A program made the translations under genes and the position numbers. The notes beneath the pieces are model-generated. The model did not search any database. It saw nothing but the letters and a program-made list of their open reading frames with translations, and was not told the DNA's origin. Below, in pieces: positions 1 to 8,063 of a stretch of 17,493 nt of DNA. The first letter of the stretch is position 1. Each line of letters starts with the position of its first letter. The stretch comes from an uncultured Lachnospiraceae bacterium (GTDB lineage: Bacteria > Bacillota > Clostridia > Lachnospirales > Lachnospiraceae). The stretch is from the NCBI GenBank assembly GCA_902463835.1, contig CABQGZ010000015.1, positions 1-17,493 on the forward strand, read 5' to 3'.

Positions 1-1243
1 CCTTTATATAAGAGCACACGGAGAAGATCCCCCAGAGATGATCGTCGGAACGCCCTCCGCCGTCGGATTTCCCGGTTCCCGGAAAATAAACCGCTCTGGC
101 GTCCCCCCGGGAATACTGGATGGACAAGAGGGTTTTGATCCGCTCCTTCACCTGTTCGGGCACGGAATGTATCACGCCCAGCACATCCTGCATGCTGTCC
201 CGGTAGCCCCAGCCTCTTCCCAGGCCCCGCTCATAGTAGGAGATAAATCTGGACCAGTGGAAGGTCATGCGGCACTGGTAGGGATGCCAGCAGTTCATCA
301 TGGTATTCATGGCCTCATCCGGTGTCTCGATCTGAATCCGATTCACATGCTCCGACCAGAAATCCGCCAGCTTTTCGTAATCCTCATCAGCGTCCTGCAC
401 AGCCTCCCCTATGATATCCGCAATCTTCTTCCGGTCGTCCGTGATTCCCACTACGATATAGAAGGTCTTCGTCTCCCCTCCCGTCAGCCGGATGTCCGCA
501 GAGATGGACCCGCAGCAGTTGTCCGCGTTTATCTCCGTATTTCTGCAGGCGCCTTCCTCCACCGCAATGGGATTGCTCTCGCTCCGGTATCTTCCGATAA
601 AGGCATCCCGTTCACAGTCATACCCTGAGATATCCAGGTTCGTTCCGATAAAGCTTAAGCGCTCCGGCACCTTGATCCAGTCATCGGAGGGGTCGAAGCC
701 CACGGCATTTCCCTCACGAAAGCCTGTCATAAAATAGCGAGGCCAGTCCGCCTTCAGATCATAGGCGGCCTCATAGCTGCAGAATTCCAGATAAGTGAAG
801 GCGCGCAGGTCTCTCTGCCGTGCCGTCTCATTGGTCAGCTCTACCTTCCACAGCTCATACTTCTTCTCCAGAGGGATAAAATACGTAAGCTTTGTCCGAA
901 TACCCTGAAAGCTGCCCTGAATCTTCGTGTAGCCGTATCCATGGCGGCATTCATAAGCGTCAAGCTCCCTCATCACCGGCTGCCAGGTGGGCGACCAGTA
1001 GGTTCCGTCCTCCATGTCCCGCAGATAGAGGTATCTGCCGGGACGATCCCAGGGAATCTGGTTAAAGCGGTAGCGGGTGATCCTGTGGCTGCTGGGGTCA
1101 CTGTTGAAGATCAGCCCCCCTCCGGTGTTGGAGATCAGCCCGCTGAACCCTCCGTTTCCTAAATAATTCATCCAGGGCGCCGGCGTGTCAGGGCGTGTGA
1201 TCACGTACTCCCGGTTCTGGTTATCATAATATCCGTATTCCAT
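1..1243 (-). CDS. GH94 sugar phosphorylase (cellobiose phosphorylase-like), 3' end cut by window edge
   Basis: I translated the 414 codons present; the frame stays open to the window edge. GH94 enzymes split beta-linked disaccharides with inorganic phosphate, giving an alpha-sugar-1-phosphate. Visible family signatures are an N-terminal MEYGYYDNQNREYVIT followed by MNYLGNGGFSGLISNTGGG (about residues 26-44), the stretch RYLYLRD...YWSPTWQPV, then ECRHGYGYTKI. The substrate-binding segment GLGRGWGYRDSMQD has Arg348 and Asp353. A later stretch, TGKSDGGGRSDDHLW, matches the family pattern before the catalytic Asp, which lies outside the window. Family members run to about 800 residues, so about half is present. 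There is no signal peptide. The ATG has AGGAG about 10 nt upstream and lies 37 nt after the GH2 gene, so it is probably the same operon. Cellobiose specificity is only the nearest guess; chitobiose, laminaribiose or another beta-disaccharide is possible. Confidence 0.9.
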   Translation of the reverse strand, partial: MEYGYYDNQNREYVITRPDTPAPWMNYLGNGGFSGLISNTGGGLIFNSDPSSHRITRYRFNQIPWDRPGRYLYLRDMEDGTYWSPTWQPVMRELDAYECRHGYGYTKIQGSFQGIRTKLTYFIPLEKKYELWKVELTNETARQRDLRAFTYLEFCSYEAAYDLKADWPRYFMTGFREGNAVGFDPSDDWIKVPERLSFIGTNLDISGYDCERDAFIGRYRSESNPIAVEEGACRNTEINADNCCGSISADIRLTGGETKTFYIVVGITDDRKKIADIIGEAVQDADEDYEKLADFWSEHVNRIQIETPDEAMNTMMNCWHPYQCRMTFHWSRFISYYERGLGRGWGYRDSMQDVLGVIHSVPEQVKERIKTLLSIQYSRGDARAVYFPGTGKSDGGGRSDDHLWGIFSVCSYIK

Positions 1244-1280
1244 CTTATATACACTCCTATCGCCTTATTCTCGCGTTGTT

Positions 1281-4145
1281 CTATCTTCCGGATGTACCTT
1301 CCGCTAACAGATTCCGCAGGAATCTCTTCGCCACCGGATTCTCCGTCCTTAAGTTCAGCTGACAGATAACATACCGCTTTCCCTCATATACCTTTTCCGC
1401 ACAGGCCAGCGCTTTGCTCCAGCTGCCACTGTCGTCCATGTTCCCGCTTGTCAGGATCGGCGTAAAGCCCTCCGCTGTAAATGTGGTATCCAAAAGCGGC
1501 GTGATCCTATCCTCCCCGCTGTCATACCAGTAGGAAAAATCCTTTTCGTCAAATTCCGCCACCGCTGGATGCCCGGTCTTTCGCGATGCAAAATGGACGC
1601 TGAGCATACCGCATGGCTTTACGGTAACAATCTCCCCTGCAATCTCGTGGGTTCCCACCGGCAGGTTTTTCAGAAGCACCACATTGTCATTCTCCGGGAT
1701 CTCCACGTCCGCAAAGACGGAGACGGAGAGCTCATTGTAGGTGATCTGTCTGCTCGCTGCATCCAAAAGGATTGCCCGAAGGAGAACCTGTGCTCTGCCC
1801 AAGACTCCTATCCCGTCACTCGTTCCCACTGTAAATTCCGCGTTCACACCATATGTGGTTTCGCACGCTTTTACCTGCACTGCAGCCTCATTACTGCCGG
1901 CCAGCGCTCCGTCCACATAATACTCCAGACGCAGCCGGTATTCCCCGCTGGCTTCCGTGTCATTGCAGATGTAACTCTCGATGCTGATGGTATCGCCATA
2001 AAAATAGGCGTACCGGTCTGTCCGCAGGGACACCAGCATGGGATCCAACGCATCCCGGTAGGCAAAATATGCTTTTTTCGGATTTCTGCGGCAATCCATA
2101 ATGGTCTTCATCCAGCCGGAGGGCCACGCGTCGATAAACAGGTGGATAGCGTTGGAGATCATCCGGTCATCCCGCCGGAAAGCCTCTGTCATCATCCGTG
2201 TGGCAAAGGCCTGGTACTCCTGGCTCTTCTCCACCCAGTCCTCCATGGTGTCCTGTGTATCATAGAAGAAATAGTGGAAGTCCCCGGTCTGGGCCCGCAC
2301 GATGTTGCCCGGGTCAAAGGGCTCCCGGATCCAGTCTGCCGGATAATCTTCACGCATCACCTCGCAAAAATCAAGTCCCTCCGCACCGTACTCCCCACAG
2401 CCGTAATACCAGCCCGGTTTCACACTAAGCCAGTACCCCTTATTCAGCTTACCGATGTCAATGCCATGGCCGTTATACCACATGGGATAGCAATGGTTGT
2501 CCGGCATTCCCTCCGTGGGCGGATCGTAATCTCCATCCACATGCTTGATCACCCGGTCCGGATTCTGCATCCGCACCGCAATGTCGCACATGGTAAAGAA
2601 ATTCTCCAGCTCCTCCCGGTTCAGGTGACGGTGAGGCTCATTGTTGGCGTTGGGGAAGGGCTCGTTGATATAGCTGATCACCACGTTGCAGGGGTGCTTC
2701 CGCACAAGGCGCTCCATCTCCTCCGCCTGTCTTACGCCCTCACACAGCTTCGTCCTTCTCATGCAGCCAAACAACGGCAGGTCTGTCTGGGTCATCAATC
2801 CCAGACGGTCGCAGTACTGATACACCTCATCCTGAACCGGCCTCTGGGTCAGCCTCAGGAAGTTCATGTTGCACAGCTTTGCCAGGAGAATGTCGTCGAT
2901 CAGCTGGGCGAGATCGCCCCGCATCACATCCTGCTGCTCGAAGCCCATGGTGTTCGCTCCACGCAGCCGAATCTTCCTGCCATTCAGGTAGAACATGCCC
3001 TTGAGGTTTTCATCGTCTGACTTCTCCAGCATTCCTTCTGTATCCTGCCAGAAGCTGCGCATCCCAAATTGCTGCTTCGCTGTATCCGACACTTGTCCTT
3101 CATACAAGACCTTCACCTGAGCCTGATACAGGTACGGCGTATCCAGCTCCCAGATTCTCGGATTCTCCAGCTTCACCGGAATCTTATAGATATTTTTCCC
3201 ATGCTTTAAGGGCATCGGAATTCCCTTTCCGATGATGTCCTTCACGGCTGCCTCCGTCAGGCTGTCGCCCCGCCCCACCGTCTTTGTGGTCTGGGGTATA
3301 TAGCAGACATCCTCCATCACGGTGGCTGCAAAATTTTGTCCGTAGATGGATATGCTCACTTCCACATGCTTGTCCATATAGTCCGCATTTTCAAGCTCCA
3401 CCCATACCTCCGCCGACTGCTCCAGCGGCCGGATGTAGAGATCTGTAATGTTCACCCGGTTCCGAAATTCCACGGTCACACTCTGGTAGATGCCCATTCC
3501 TGCCGGACAGTGATGCCAGCCCTCCGCCGCATCATCCCAGCCTGGCCCAGTGGCCGCGTACAGCTTGTCCCCCTCGCATTTCTCCTGGGTGGCAAAGGCG
3601 TTCCCCAGATAAATATAGTCGTTGTACAGCTCAACCTTCAGGGTGTTGGTGCCGTCCTTTAACACATCCGTGATCTCGAATTCAAAGGGGGCGAAGAATC
3701 CCTCATGGGTTCCCACGCAGATGTCGTTGACATATACCACGGCGTAATAATCCGCGCCGCCAAAGCACACGTAAGCTGCTCTTTCTGCGTCCAGGGAGGC
3801 TTCAAAGGTTGTGGTATACACCTGCTTCTGCTTTCCCAGCGGCCCCTGGTAATGGGGGATCGTGATCTCCTCACCGTCAAGTAAAAAACGCTCCAGCCGG
3901 ATTACCTTCCGAAAGCTGGGAAGCTCCGGGGCCAGATCCTGCAAAAAGGGCGCATAAGCCGCTCTCATTTGCTCCAGCTTGCCATATAACGCTTCCCGTG
4001 TATCAATTTTCTTTTCTATTTCAATAGGTGTGAGCTTCTGATCCAGCACACAGCTTCTCTTTTCAAATTCCATGGGCTGCGGGTCATACAATAGCTCCTC
4101 TCGTCCGCCCATTCCATTTGCAGCAATCTGCGCAAATATATCCAT
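1281..4145 (-). CDS. Glycoside hydrolase family 2 enzyme (beta-galactosidase/beta-glucuronidase type)
   Basis: A 954-residue retaining exo-glycosidase of family GH2. The order is an N-terminal extension (about 1-77), a jelly-roll sugar-binding domain (about 78-230), Ig-like sandwich domains (about 230-375), a TIM barrel starting near FYLNGRKIRLRGAN (385-398), and a C-terminal beta-rich part (about 705-954). The general acid/base is Glu495 in SYINEP and the likely nucleophile is Glu585 in CGEYGAEG. Their spacing of 90 fits the 91 between the catalytic pair of E. coli beta-glucuronidase. No signal peptide is seen, so it probably acts on imported oligosaccharides. The start is fixed by AGGAGG six bases upstream. 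It lies 77 nt after the 605-residue gene and 37 nt before GH94. GH2 covers beta-galactosidases, glucuronidases, mannosidases and alpha-L-arabinopyranosidases; the sequence does not tell me which. Confidence 0.92.
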   Translation of the reverse strand: MDIFAQIAANGMGGREELLYDPQPMEFEKRSCVLDQKLTPIEIEKKIDTREALYGKLEQMRAAYAPFLQDLAPELPSFRKVIRLERFLLDGEEITIPHYQGPLGKQKQVYTTTFEASLDAERAAYVCFGGADYYAVVYVNDICVGTHEGFFAPFEFEITDVLKDGTNTLKVELYNDYIYLGNAFATQEKCEGDKLYAATGPGWDDAAEGWHHCPAGMGIYQSVTVEFRNRVNITDLYIRPLEQSAEVWVELENADYMDKHVEVSISIYGQNFAATVMEDVCYIPQTTKTVGRGDSLTEAAVKDIIGKGIPMPLKHGKNIYKIPVKLENPRIWELDTPYLYQAQVKVLYEGQVSDTAKQQFGMRSFWQDTEGMLEKSDDENLKGMFYLNGRKIRLRGANTMGFEQQDVMRGDLAQLIDDILLAKLCNMNFLRLTQRPVQDEVYQYCDRLGLMTQTDLPLFGCMRRTKLCEGVRQAEEMERLVRKHPCNVVISYINEPFPNANNEPHRHLNREELENFFTMCDIAVRMQNPDRVIKHVDGDYDPPTEGMPDNHCYPMWYNGHGIDIGKLNKGYWLSVKPGWYYGCGEYGAEGLDFCEVMREDYPADWIREPFDPGNIVRAQTGDFHYFFYDTQDTMEDWVEKSQEYQAFATRMMTEAFRRDDRMISNAIHLFIDAWPSGWMKTIMDCRRNPKKAYFAYRDALDPMLVSLRTDRYAYFYGDTISIESYICNDTEASGEYRLRLEYYVDGALAGSNEAAVQVKACETTYGVNAEFTVGTSDGIGVLGRAQVLLRAILLDAASRQITYNELSVSVFADVEIPENDNVVLLKNLPVGTHEIAGEIVTVKPCGMLSVHFASRKTGHPAVAEFDEKDFSYWYDSGEDRITPLLDTTFTAEGFTPILTSGNMDDSGSWSKALACAEKVYEGKRYVICQLNLRTENPVAKRFLRNLLAEGTSGR

Positions 4146-4151
4146 ACAAAA

Positions 4152-4157
4152 CCTCCT
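4152..4157 (-). promoter_or_regulatory. Strong ribosome binding site of the GH2 gene
   Basis: The minus strand reads AGGAGG, then six bases (TTTTGT) to ATG at 4145. It is the best match to the anti-Shine-Dalgarno sequence among the gene starts I checked and fixes the GH2 start. Confidence 0.85.
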
Positions 4158-4222
4158 GCACGTCTCACGTTCTTTCTTCTGTTACCGTATCCCATGACCC
4201 TGTCTTATGCAATCATGCCGTC

Positions 4223-6040
4223 TTATATAATGGTCATTATCATCTGAAATCGTTCCGGCGCGTTTTTGATATAGTAATCCACCGCCGTAAAGCCCGGAAC
4301 CAGATTGAAGATGCGCTGGGATTCCAGTACATTCGGCTGTCCTGCTCCAGACTGGGATTCCGCCTCCACACGTATCGTCACTCCGCTGTTTTTCCTTTGA
4401 ATCCCGGACTCTGTGATACAATCCTCCTGTTCCACGATCACCGGGAAATGGAAATCCAGCCTCCGTTTGGCATCCGTATGGGTGTACTCAATGCACAGCT
4501 TGTCTTTCGCAAAGGTATACCGGATCGTATAAGCAATCCCTTCTTTCAAGGCCTGTTCCTCTGCTTCAAAGGGCTGCCTATCCGCTTCATCACAGATCGT
4601 ACCCTGGCAGAAGTAGCAATCCTCGGACACTTTGGTGATCCGGACATTCCGATCCTGGATGCTGGAATAGAGCTTTCCGTCCCTTCTGCACTCCAGCCGC
4701 GGCGTCAGGGGCGTATCCACATCCTCGGGATTGCGCTGGGTGTTCTGCAGTTCAAAGCGCTGATACACCGTCATGGACGCCGCACAGAGCAAACCCGCTC
4801 TCTCATGATAGAGAAGTCCCAGCGCGCCGCCTCTTGGGGTGCAGTTCTCTTTTTCTGAGATCAGATCCAGCCCGGTGATGGTTGCGCGGAATCCATCCTT
4901 TTCATGGATATACACATCCAGCTCCGGGAAGTATCTGCTGCCCGCAGCCAGTTTTTTTCCGGACGAACACGCCTGCAAAACGGTCTCCTCCGGCAGCTCG
5001 TGCTTCTCAAGCCACTCCAATGCAATCAACAGACCATTCACATGGGTAAAGGTATGGTGGATGCAGGGGGCGTCTCCGTGGGCCTTCAGATCACGGCCCC
5101 CGTACAGCAGACCGTCATGGGTACACTGTTTTAAATATCTCATATTCTGATACGCCGCCCGGGCAAAAACCGGATTCCGGCCGCCCAGGATAAAATAGGC
5201 CGGCTGACATCCGTCGGAGGTACGGCTGCCCCAGTAGGTCCACTTGTCCATGCGGGTTCCCATACTGTTGTCCCAGCCTCCGTCCGGCAGCAGAAAGCTT
5301 AAGTAGGCTTCGCCGGTCTTTTCCGCCTGTTCCATGACAGCCTCGTTCCCGGTAAGGACGCCGTACAGTACCAGATGATTCAGAATCTCCTCCACACTGT
5401 ATCCAATATCCACAGGGCGGCAGCCCTTCTTCGACACGGTATCCCAGTCGTGGGCGCCCTCCCCGTAGATCAGGTGATTCTCGGTAAAATAGTGGGAGAA
5501 TTCCTCGTAGATACGGGCTGCTTTTTCACGATATTCCTTTTTGCCAAAATGTGCGGACGCTTTCTCCAGGGCGTACGCGGTGGCCATCATGTAGTTGATA
5601 TTGCCGCTGCGGCAGTCAAACACATCGGTCAGATAGTGCAATGTGGCGGTCACCTGATGGTACAGCTTCTCCCGGTACCGTTCGTCCAACAGGTGTCCAT
5701 AGCCAAAGTACGCGTCGCAGAGACTCAGGAAGGCAAAGGTCGTAATCCCCTTCCACTCCGACTCCGTGTCGTTTACAAAGCCGCCGTCCGGGCAGAGCAG
5801 CTGTTCACTCCAGTCGATCAGCCCTTCGGCGCAGCGAAGATACTTCTCATCCCCCTCACGTTCCGCCAAAAACAGCATGGCCGGGATGGCGTTGTTGCAC
5901 CTTCCATGTATGATGGAGCAGGCCGGACAGAGCAGACCGCCCTTCAGGCGGTTGTCCGCAAATTCTGTAATCTGATATGACACCAGACCGTCACACCATA
6001 TTTTGAGCAGCTCATATATTTCTTTTTTTAGATCCGTCAT
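4223..6040 (-). CDS. Unassigned alpha-toroid plus beta-sandwich protein, probable glycoside hydrolase or polysaccharide lyase
   Basis: 605 residues. Residues 1 to about 350 are helical, with repeated aromatic and small-residue patterns typical of (alpha/alpha) barrels (LLCPDGGFVND at 81-91, GNINYMMATAYALEK at 146-160, LPDGGWDNSMGTR at 251-263). About 375-590 is beta-rich and contains TPRGGALGLLYHERAGLL. This two-part layout is shared by heparinase II/III-type lyases and by some (alpha/alpha)6 glycosidase families such as GH154, but I cannot assign it to a family. Polar residues that could form an active site include His196-Asp198 in EGAHDWD, Asp211, Glu217-Glu218, Trp256-Asp257 and the HHTFTH run at 328-333. 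There is no signal peptide. The start has AAGGAAG about five bases upstream. It follows GH127 by 94 nt, a gap in which I see no convincing promoter, and precedes GH2 by 77 nt. Function is inferred from fold and neighbours. Confidence 0.75.
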   Translation of the reverse strand: MTDLKKEIYELLKIWCDGLVSYQITEFADNRLKGGLLCPACSIIHGRCNNAIPAMLFLAEREGDEKYLRCAEGLIDWSEQLLCPDGGFVNDTESEWKGITTFAFLSLCDAYFGYGHLLDERYREKLYHQVTATLHYLTDVFDCRSGNINYMMATAYALEKASAHFGKKEYREKAARIYEEFSHYFTENHLIYGEGAHDWDTVSKKGCRPVDIGYSVEEILNHLVLYGVLTGNEAVMEQAEKTGEAYLSFLLPDGGWDNSMGTRMDKWTYWGSRTSDGCQPAYFILGGRNPVFARAAYQNMRYLKQCTHDGLLYGGRDLKAHGDAPCIHHTFTHVNGLLIALEWLEKHELPEETVLQACSSGKKLAAGSRYFPELDVYIHEKDGFRATITGLDLISEKENCTPRGGALGLLYHERAGLLCAASMTVYQRFELQNTQRNPEDVDTPLTPRLECRRDGKLYSSIQDRNVRITKVSEDCYFCQGTICDEADRQPFEAEEQALKEGIAYTIRYTFAKDKLCIEYTHTDAKRRLDFHFPVIVEQEDCITESGIQRKNSGVTIRVEAESQSGAGQPNVLESQRIFNLVPGFTAVDYYIKNAPERFQMIMTII

Positions 6041-6134
6041 AGTATCTTCCTTCTTTCCCTATCTCTTCTCTCTGCAATCCAACGCTGTAAAAAATCTCCA
6101 TCTGCGCCGTCTTTTGTACTCACTTCGCTCTTTC

Positions 6135-8048
6135 TCAAGAATACTTCGGGAAAACGGCAACGCGCAGATTGGTACACCCATAAGGTACCAAAAGGATCCG
6201 TTTGGTGTCCCCTGCATTCTTCTGTACGAACTCCGGTGTGGGCAGCTGGGGGGTAGTCACAAGATCCTCGAAGATCTCCGTCGCCCCGCACTCTACCTGC
6301 TTCGCGTCCAGTCCCATCTCGTGCTGGTTCTCCGGCTTCACCAGCTGTTCCTGTACAAGCTCCCAGCCCTTCAGAACCCTGGCGTCAATCTGAATCTCGA
6401 AGGGCACACCGTCCCAGAAGGGATTCGCCGTTATGTCATGCATCTGTATCGTCGGGATTTCCTTGCCGGTGACACAGTAATTCCAAGCGGATGCCGGATA
6501 CACGTTATAAGCCGGGAACGCTTCTGTCTGCCGCTTTTCCAGCTGATCGATCTCCCAGTTCTCTTCTATTTTCAGCGCCAATAAAAATGGTCCGTATTCA
6601 AAGTACACACCGCCGTCCGGGCTTGTGTGGGATGAGAATTCCTTTTTGAAAAACAGCTCCACCACGTCCCCATCCTGCACCATCACGGTAGCATAGCCGT
6701 CCACCGACTTTGCGGGAAGCACTTCTCCATTTCTTGTGATGGCATACTCCTTGGCCCAGCAGGGGATCCGCAGCCTCAAGGTGCTCTCCCCTGTTTTTTT
6801 CCGGCTGACCGCAATCCTTACCGTATCCCCAAAGGGATATCCCCCTGTCTGTACCAGCTTCAGTTTTTCCCCGTCATAGACACTGTCCCCGTACAGGCTG
6901 ACGCAGATGCCCTCCTCCGTCTTCTGGTACATCCGCAGCACATAGTTGGGGATGGCCCGGCCAATGTTGCCCACACAGCATTCCGGATAGTGATGGGGCT
7001 GATACGCCATTCTGGGCGCGTTGGCAAAGGCCGGTATATGGGTACTGTTGCGGGCGGCGATGGTCTGATTCACCGATGAAAAATACTGGATCGTCTTAAA
7101 GTACGGGCCGATGGCGCCAAAGGCTCCGTTAAAAATTGCCCGTTCGATCCTGTCCGCATATTTCGAGGAACCGGTTGCCTCCAGGAGATAGCCCATGGAC
7201 CAGGTATAATCCGAGATATCACAGGATTCGTGGGCCCACTTCGTCTCGTTTCCGTAGGTGAACTCACAGCTGGTGTGAACCCCGTCCGGCAGCATATGGT
7301 ACTTGTCAATCTTGTCATAGCCCTTGACAGCGGCTGCAAGGTACCGTTCTTCTCCGGTGTAGGTGTACAGAATGGCAGCCAGCTTCGCATGCTCATTGTA
7401 GGTGACGCCGTGCTGGCAGGGGACAACATCGCTGAGCATGGAAGCTGCGTTGGAATATTCCTCATCGGACCGATCAAAGCCCTCGTACGCGGCGATGGCT
7501 TTCTGTAAAAGCCGCTCGTCCTCAAAATATTCATACAGCCGAAGCATGGTCTCCACGTTGACCACATCCCGATACCCGCTGTAATCGGAGGTGTCGCTCA
7601 GATAGTGATCCCGCAGCTTCACAAGATAATACTCGTCGCCGGTCAGGCTCCATCTGGCGTACAGCGCCCGGGCAAATACCGCGATGGGCCACCGGTAGCA
7701 CCGTTTGTGCTCCTTGATCTCCACCGGACCGATAAAAGGATCGTCAAAGCTTAAGGCCGTGTCGATCTGTTTTTTTACTTTTCCATAGAGTTCTTCGTCC
7801 TCCAGAAGCCCGGCGCACCGCACCATACCGTCGATCCAGTAGGCAGTCTGCTCGTAGGGCCACCACTGGGCCCAGCCGCCTTCCGTCAGGCTCTTGTACT
7901 CCCAGCAGTTTGTGTCAAAGGGATAGCCGATCTGATCAAGATTGCCCGGCATGCCGTTTTTCTCCTCCACCAGAGCAGCCTTCAGCCACCCGTCCGGCTT
8001 TACCTGGGAATATCGTATCTCCTGTAGCTTACTGTATTTTTTTATCAT
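6135..8048 (-). CDS. GH127 (DUF1680) enzyme, beta-L-arabinofuranosidase family
   Basis: Family GH127 enzymes use a Zn-bound cysteine nucleophile and release beta-L-arabinofuranose or related residues. With the 8048 start (637 residues), the zinc set is seen as Glu274 and Cys276 in HESCD, plus Cys357-Cys358 in YPECCVGN; Cys357 matches the catalytic Cys417 of bifidobacterial HypBA1. Glu262 in TSCEF is the likely acid/base. Residues to about 380 form the helical barrel; the rest is beta-sandwich, including LRLRIPCWA. Family hallmarks PDGW and WWPYEQTAYW are present. There is no signal peptide. An in-frame ATG at 8066 overlaps the UroD stop as ATGA but lacks a ribosome site. The ATG at 8048 has AAAGGA nine bases upstream, so I prefer it; the difference is six residues. 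Some GH127 members take other sugars, such as aceric acid in rhamnogalacturonan II, so the sugar is unproven. Confidence 0.92.
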   Translation of the reverse strand: MIKKYSKLQEIRYSQVKPDGWLKAALVEEKNGMPGNLDQIGYPFDTNCWEYKSLTEGGWAQWWPYEQTAYWIDGMVRCAGLLEDEELYGKVKKQIDTALSFDDPFIGPVEIKEHKRCYRWPIAVFARALYARWSLTGDEYYLVKLRDHYLSDTSDYSGYRDVVNVETMLRLYEYFEDERLLQKAIAAYEGFDRSDEEYSNAASMLSDVVPCQHGVTYNEHAKLAAILYTYTGEERYLAAAVKGYDKIDKYHMLPDGVHTSCEFTYGNETKWAHESCDISDYTWSMGYLLEATGSSKYADRIERAIFNGAFGAIGPYFKTIQYFSSVNQTIAARNSTHIPAFANAPRMAYQPHHYPECCVGNIGRAIPNYVLRMYQKTEEGICVSLYGDSVYDGEKLKLVQTGGYPFGDTVRIAVSRKKTGESTLRLRIPCWAKEYAITRNGEVLPAKSVDGYATVMVQDGDVVELFFKKEFSSHTSPDGGVYFEYGPFLLALKIEENWEIDQLEKRQTEAFPAYNVYPASAWNYCVTGKEIPTIQMHDITANPFWDGVPFEIQIDARVLKGWELVQEQLVKPENQHEMGLDAKQVECGATEIFEDLVTTPQLPTPEFVQKNAGDTKRILLVPYGCTNLRVAVFPKYS

Positions 8049-8057
8049 TTTACTGAT

Positions 8058-8063
8058 TCCTTT
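8058..8063 (-). promoter_or_regulatory. Ribosome binding site deciding the GH127 start
   Basis: AAAGGA on the minus strand lies nine bases before ATG 8048. It sits inside the reading frame that would start at the ATG at 8066, and the bases before 8066 (CTCTGCAG) do not resemble a ribosome site. Reinitiation at the ATGA overlap remains possible. Confidence 0.6.

Noticed and set aside
1569..3020. 483-codon plus-strand open frame opposite the GH2 gene
   Set aside because: It is antisense to a gene with clear GH2 catalytic motifs; its protein has no recognisable domain and such shadows are common with this codon usage.
4146..4222. Internal promoter before GH2 (TTGCAT-17-TACGGT)
   Set aside because: Only three of six matches in each box; the gap is better explained as an ordinary operon spacer with a strong ribosome site.
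6041..6134. Promoter or terminator in the 94-base gap after GH127
   Set aside because: No stem plus T-run and no paired -35/-10 boxes; only a purine-rich ribosome site is seen.
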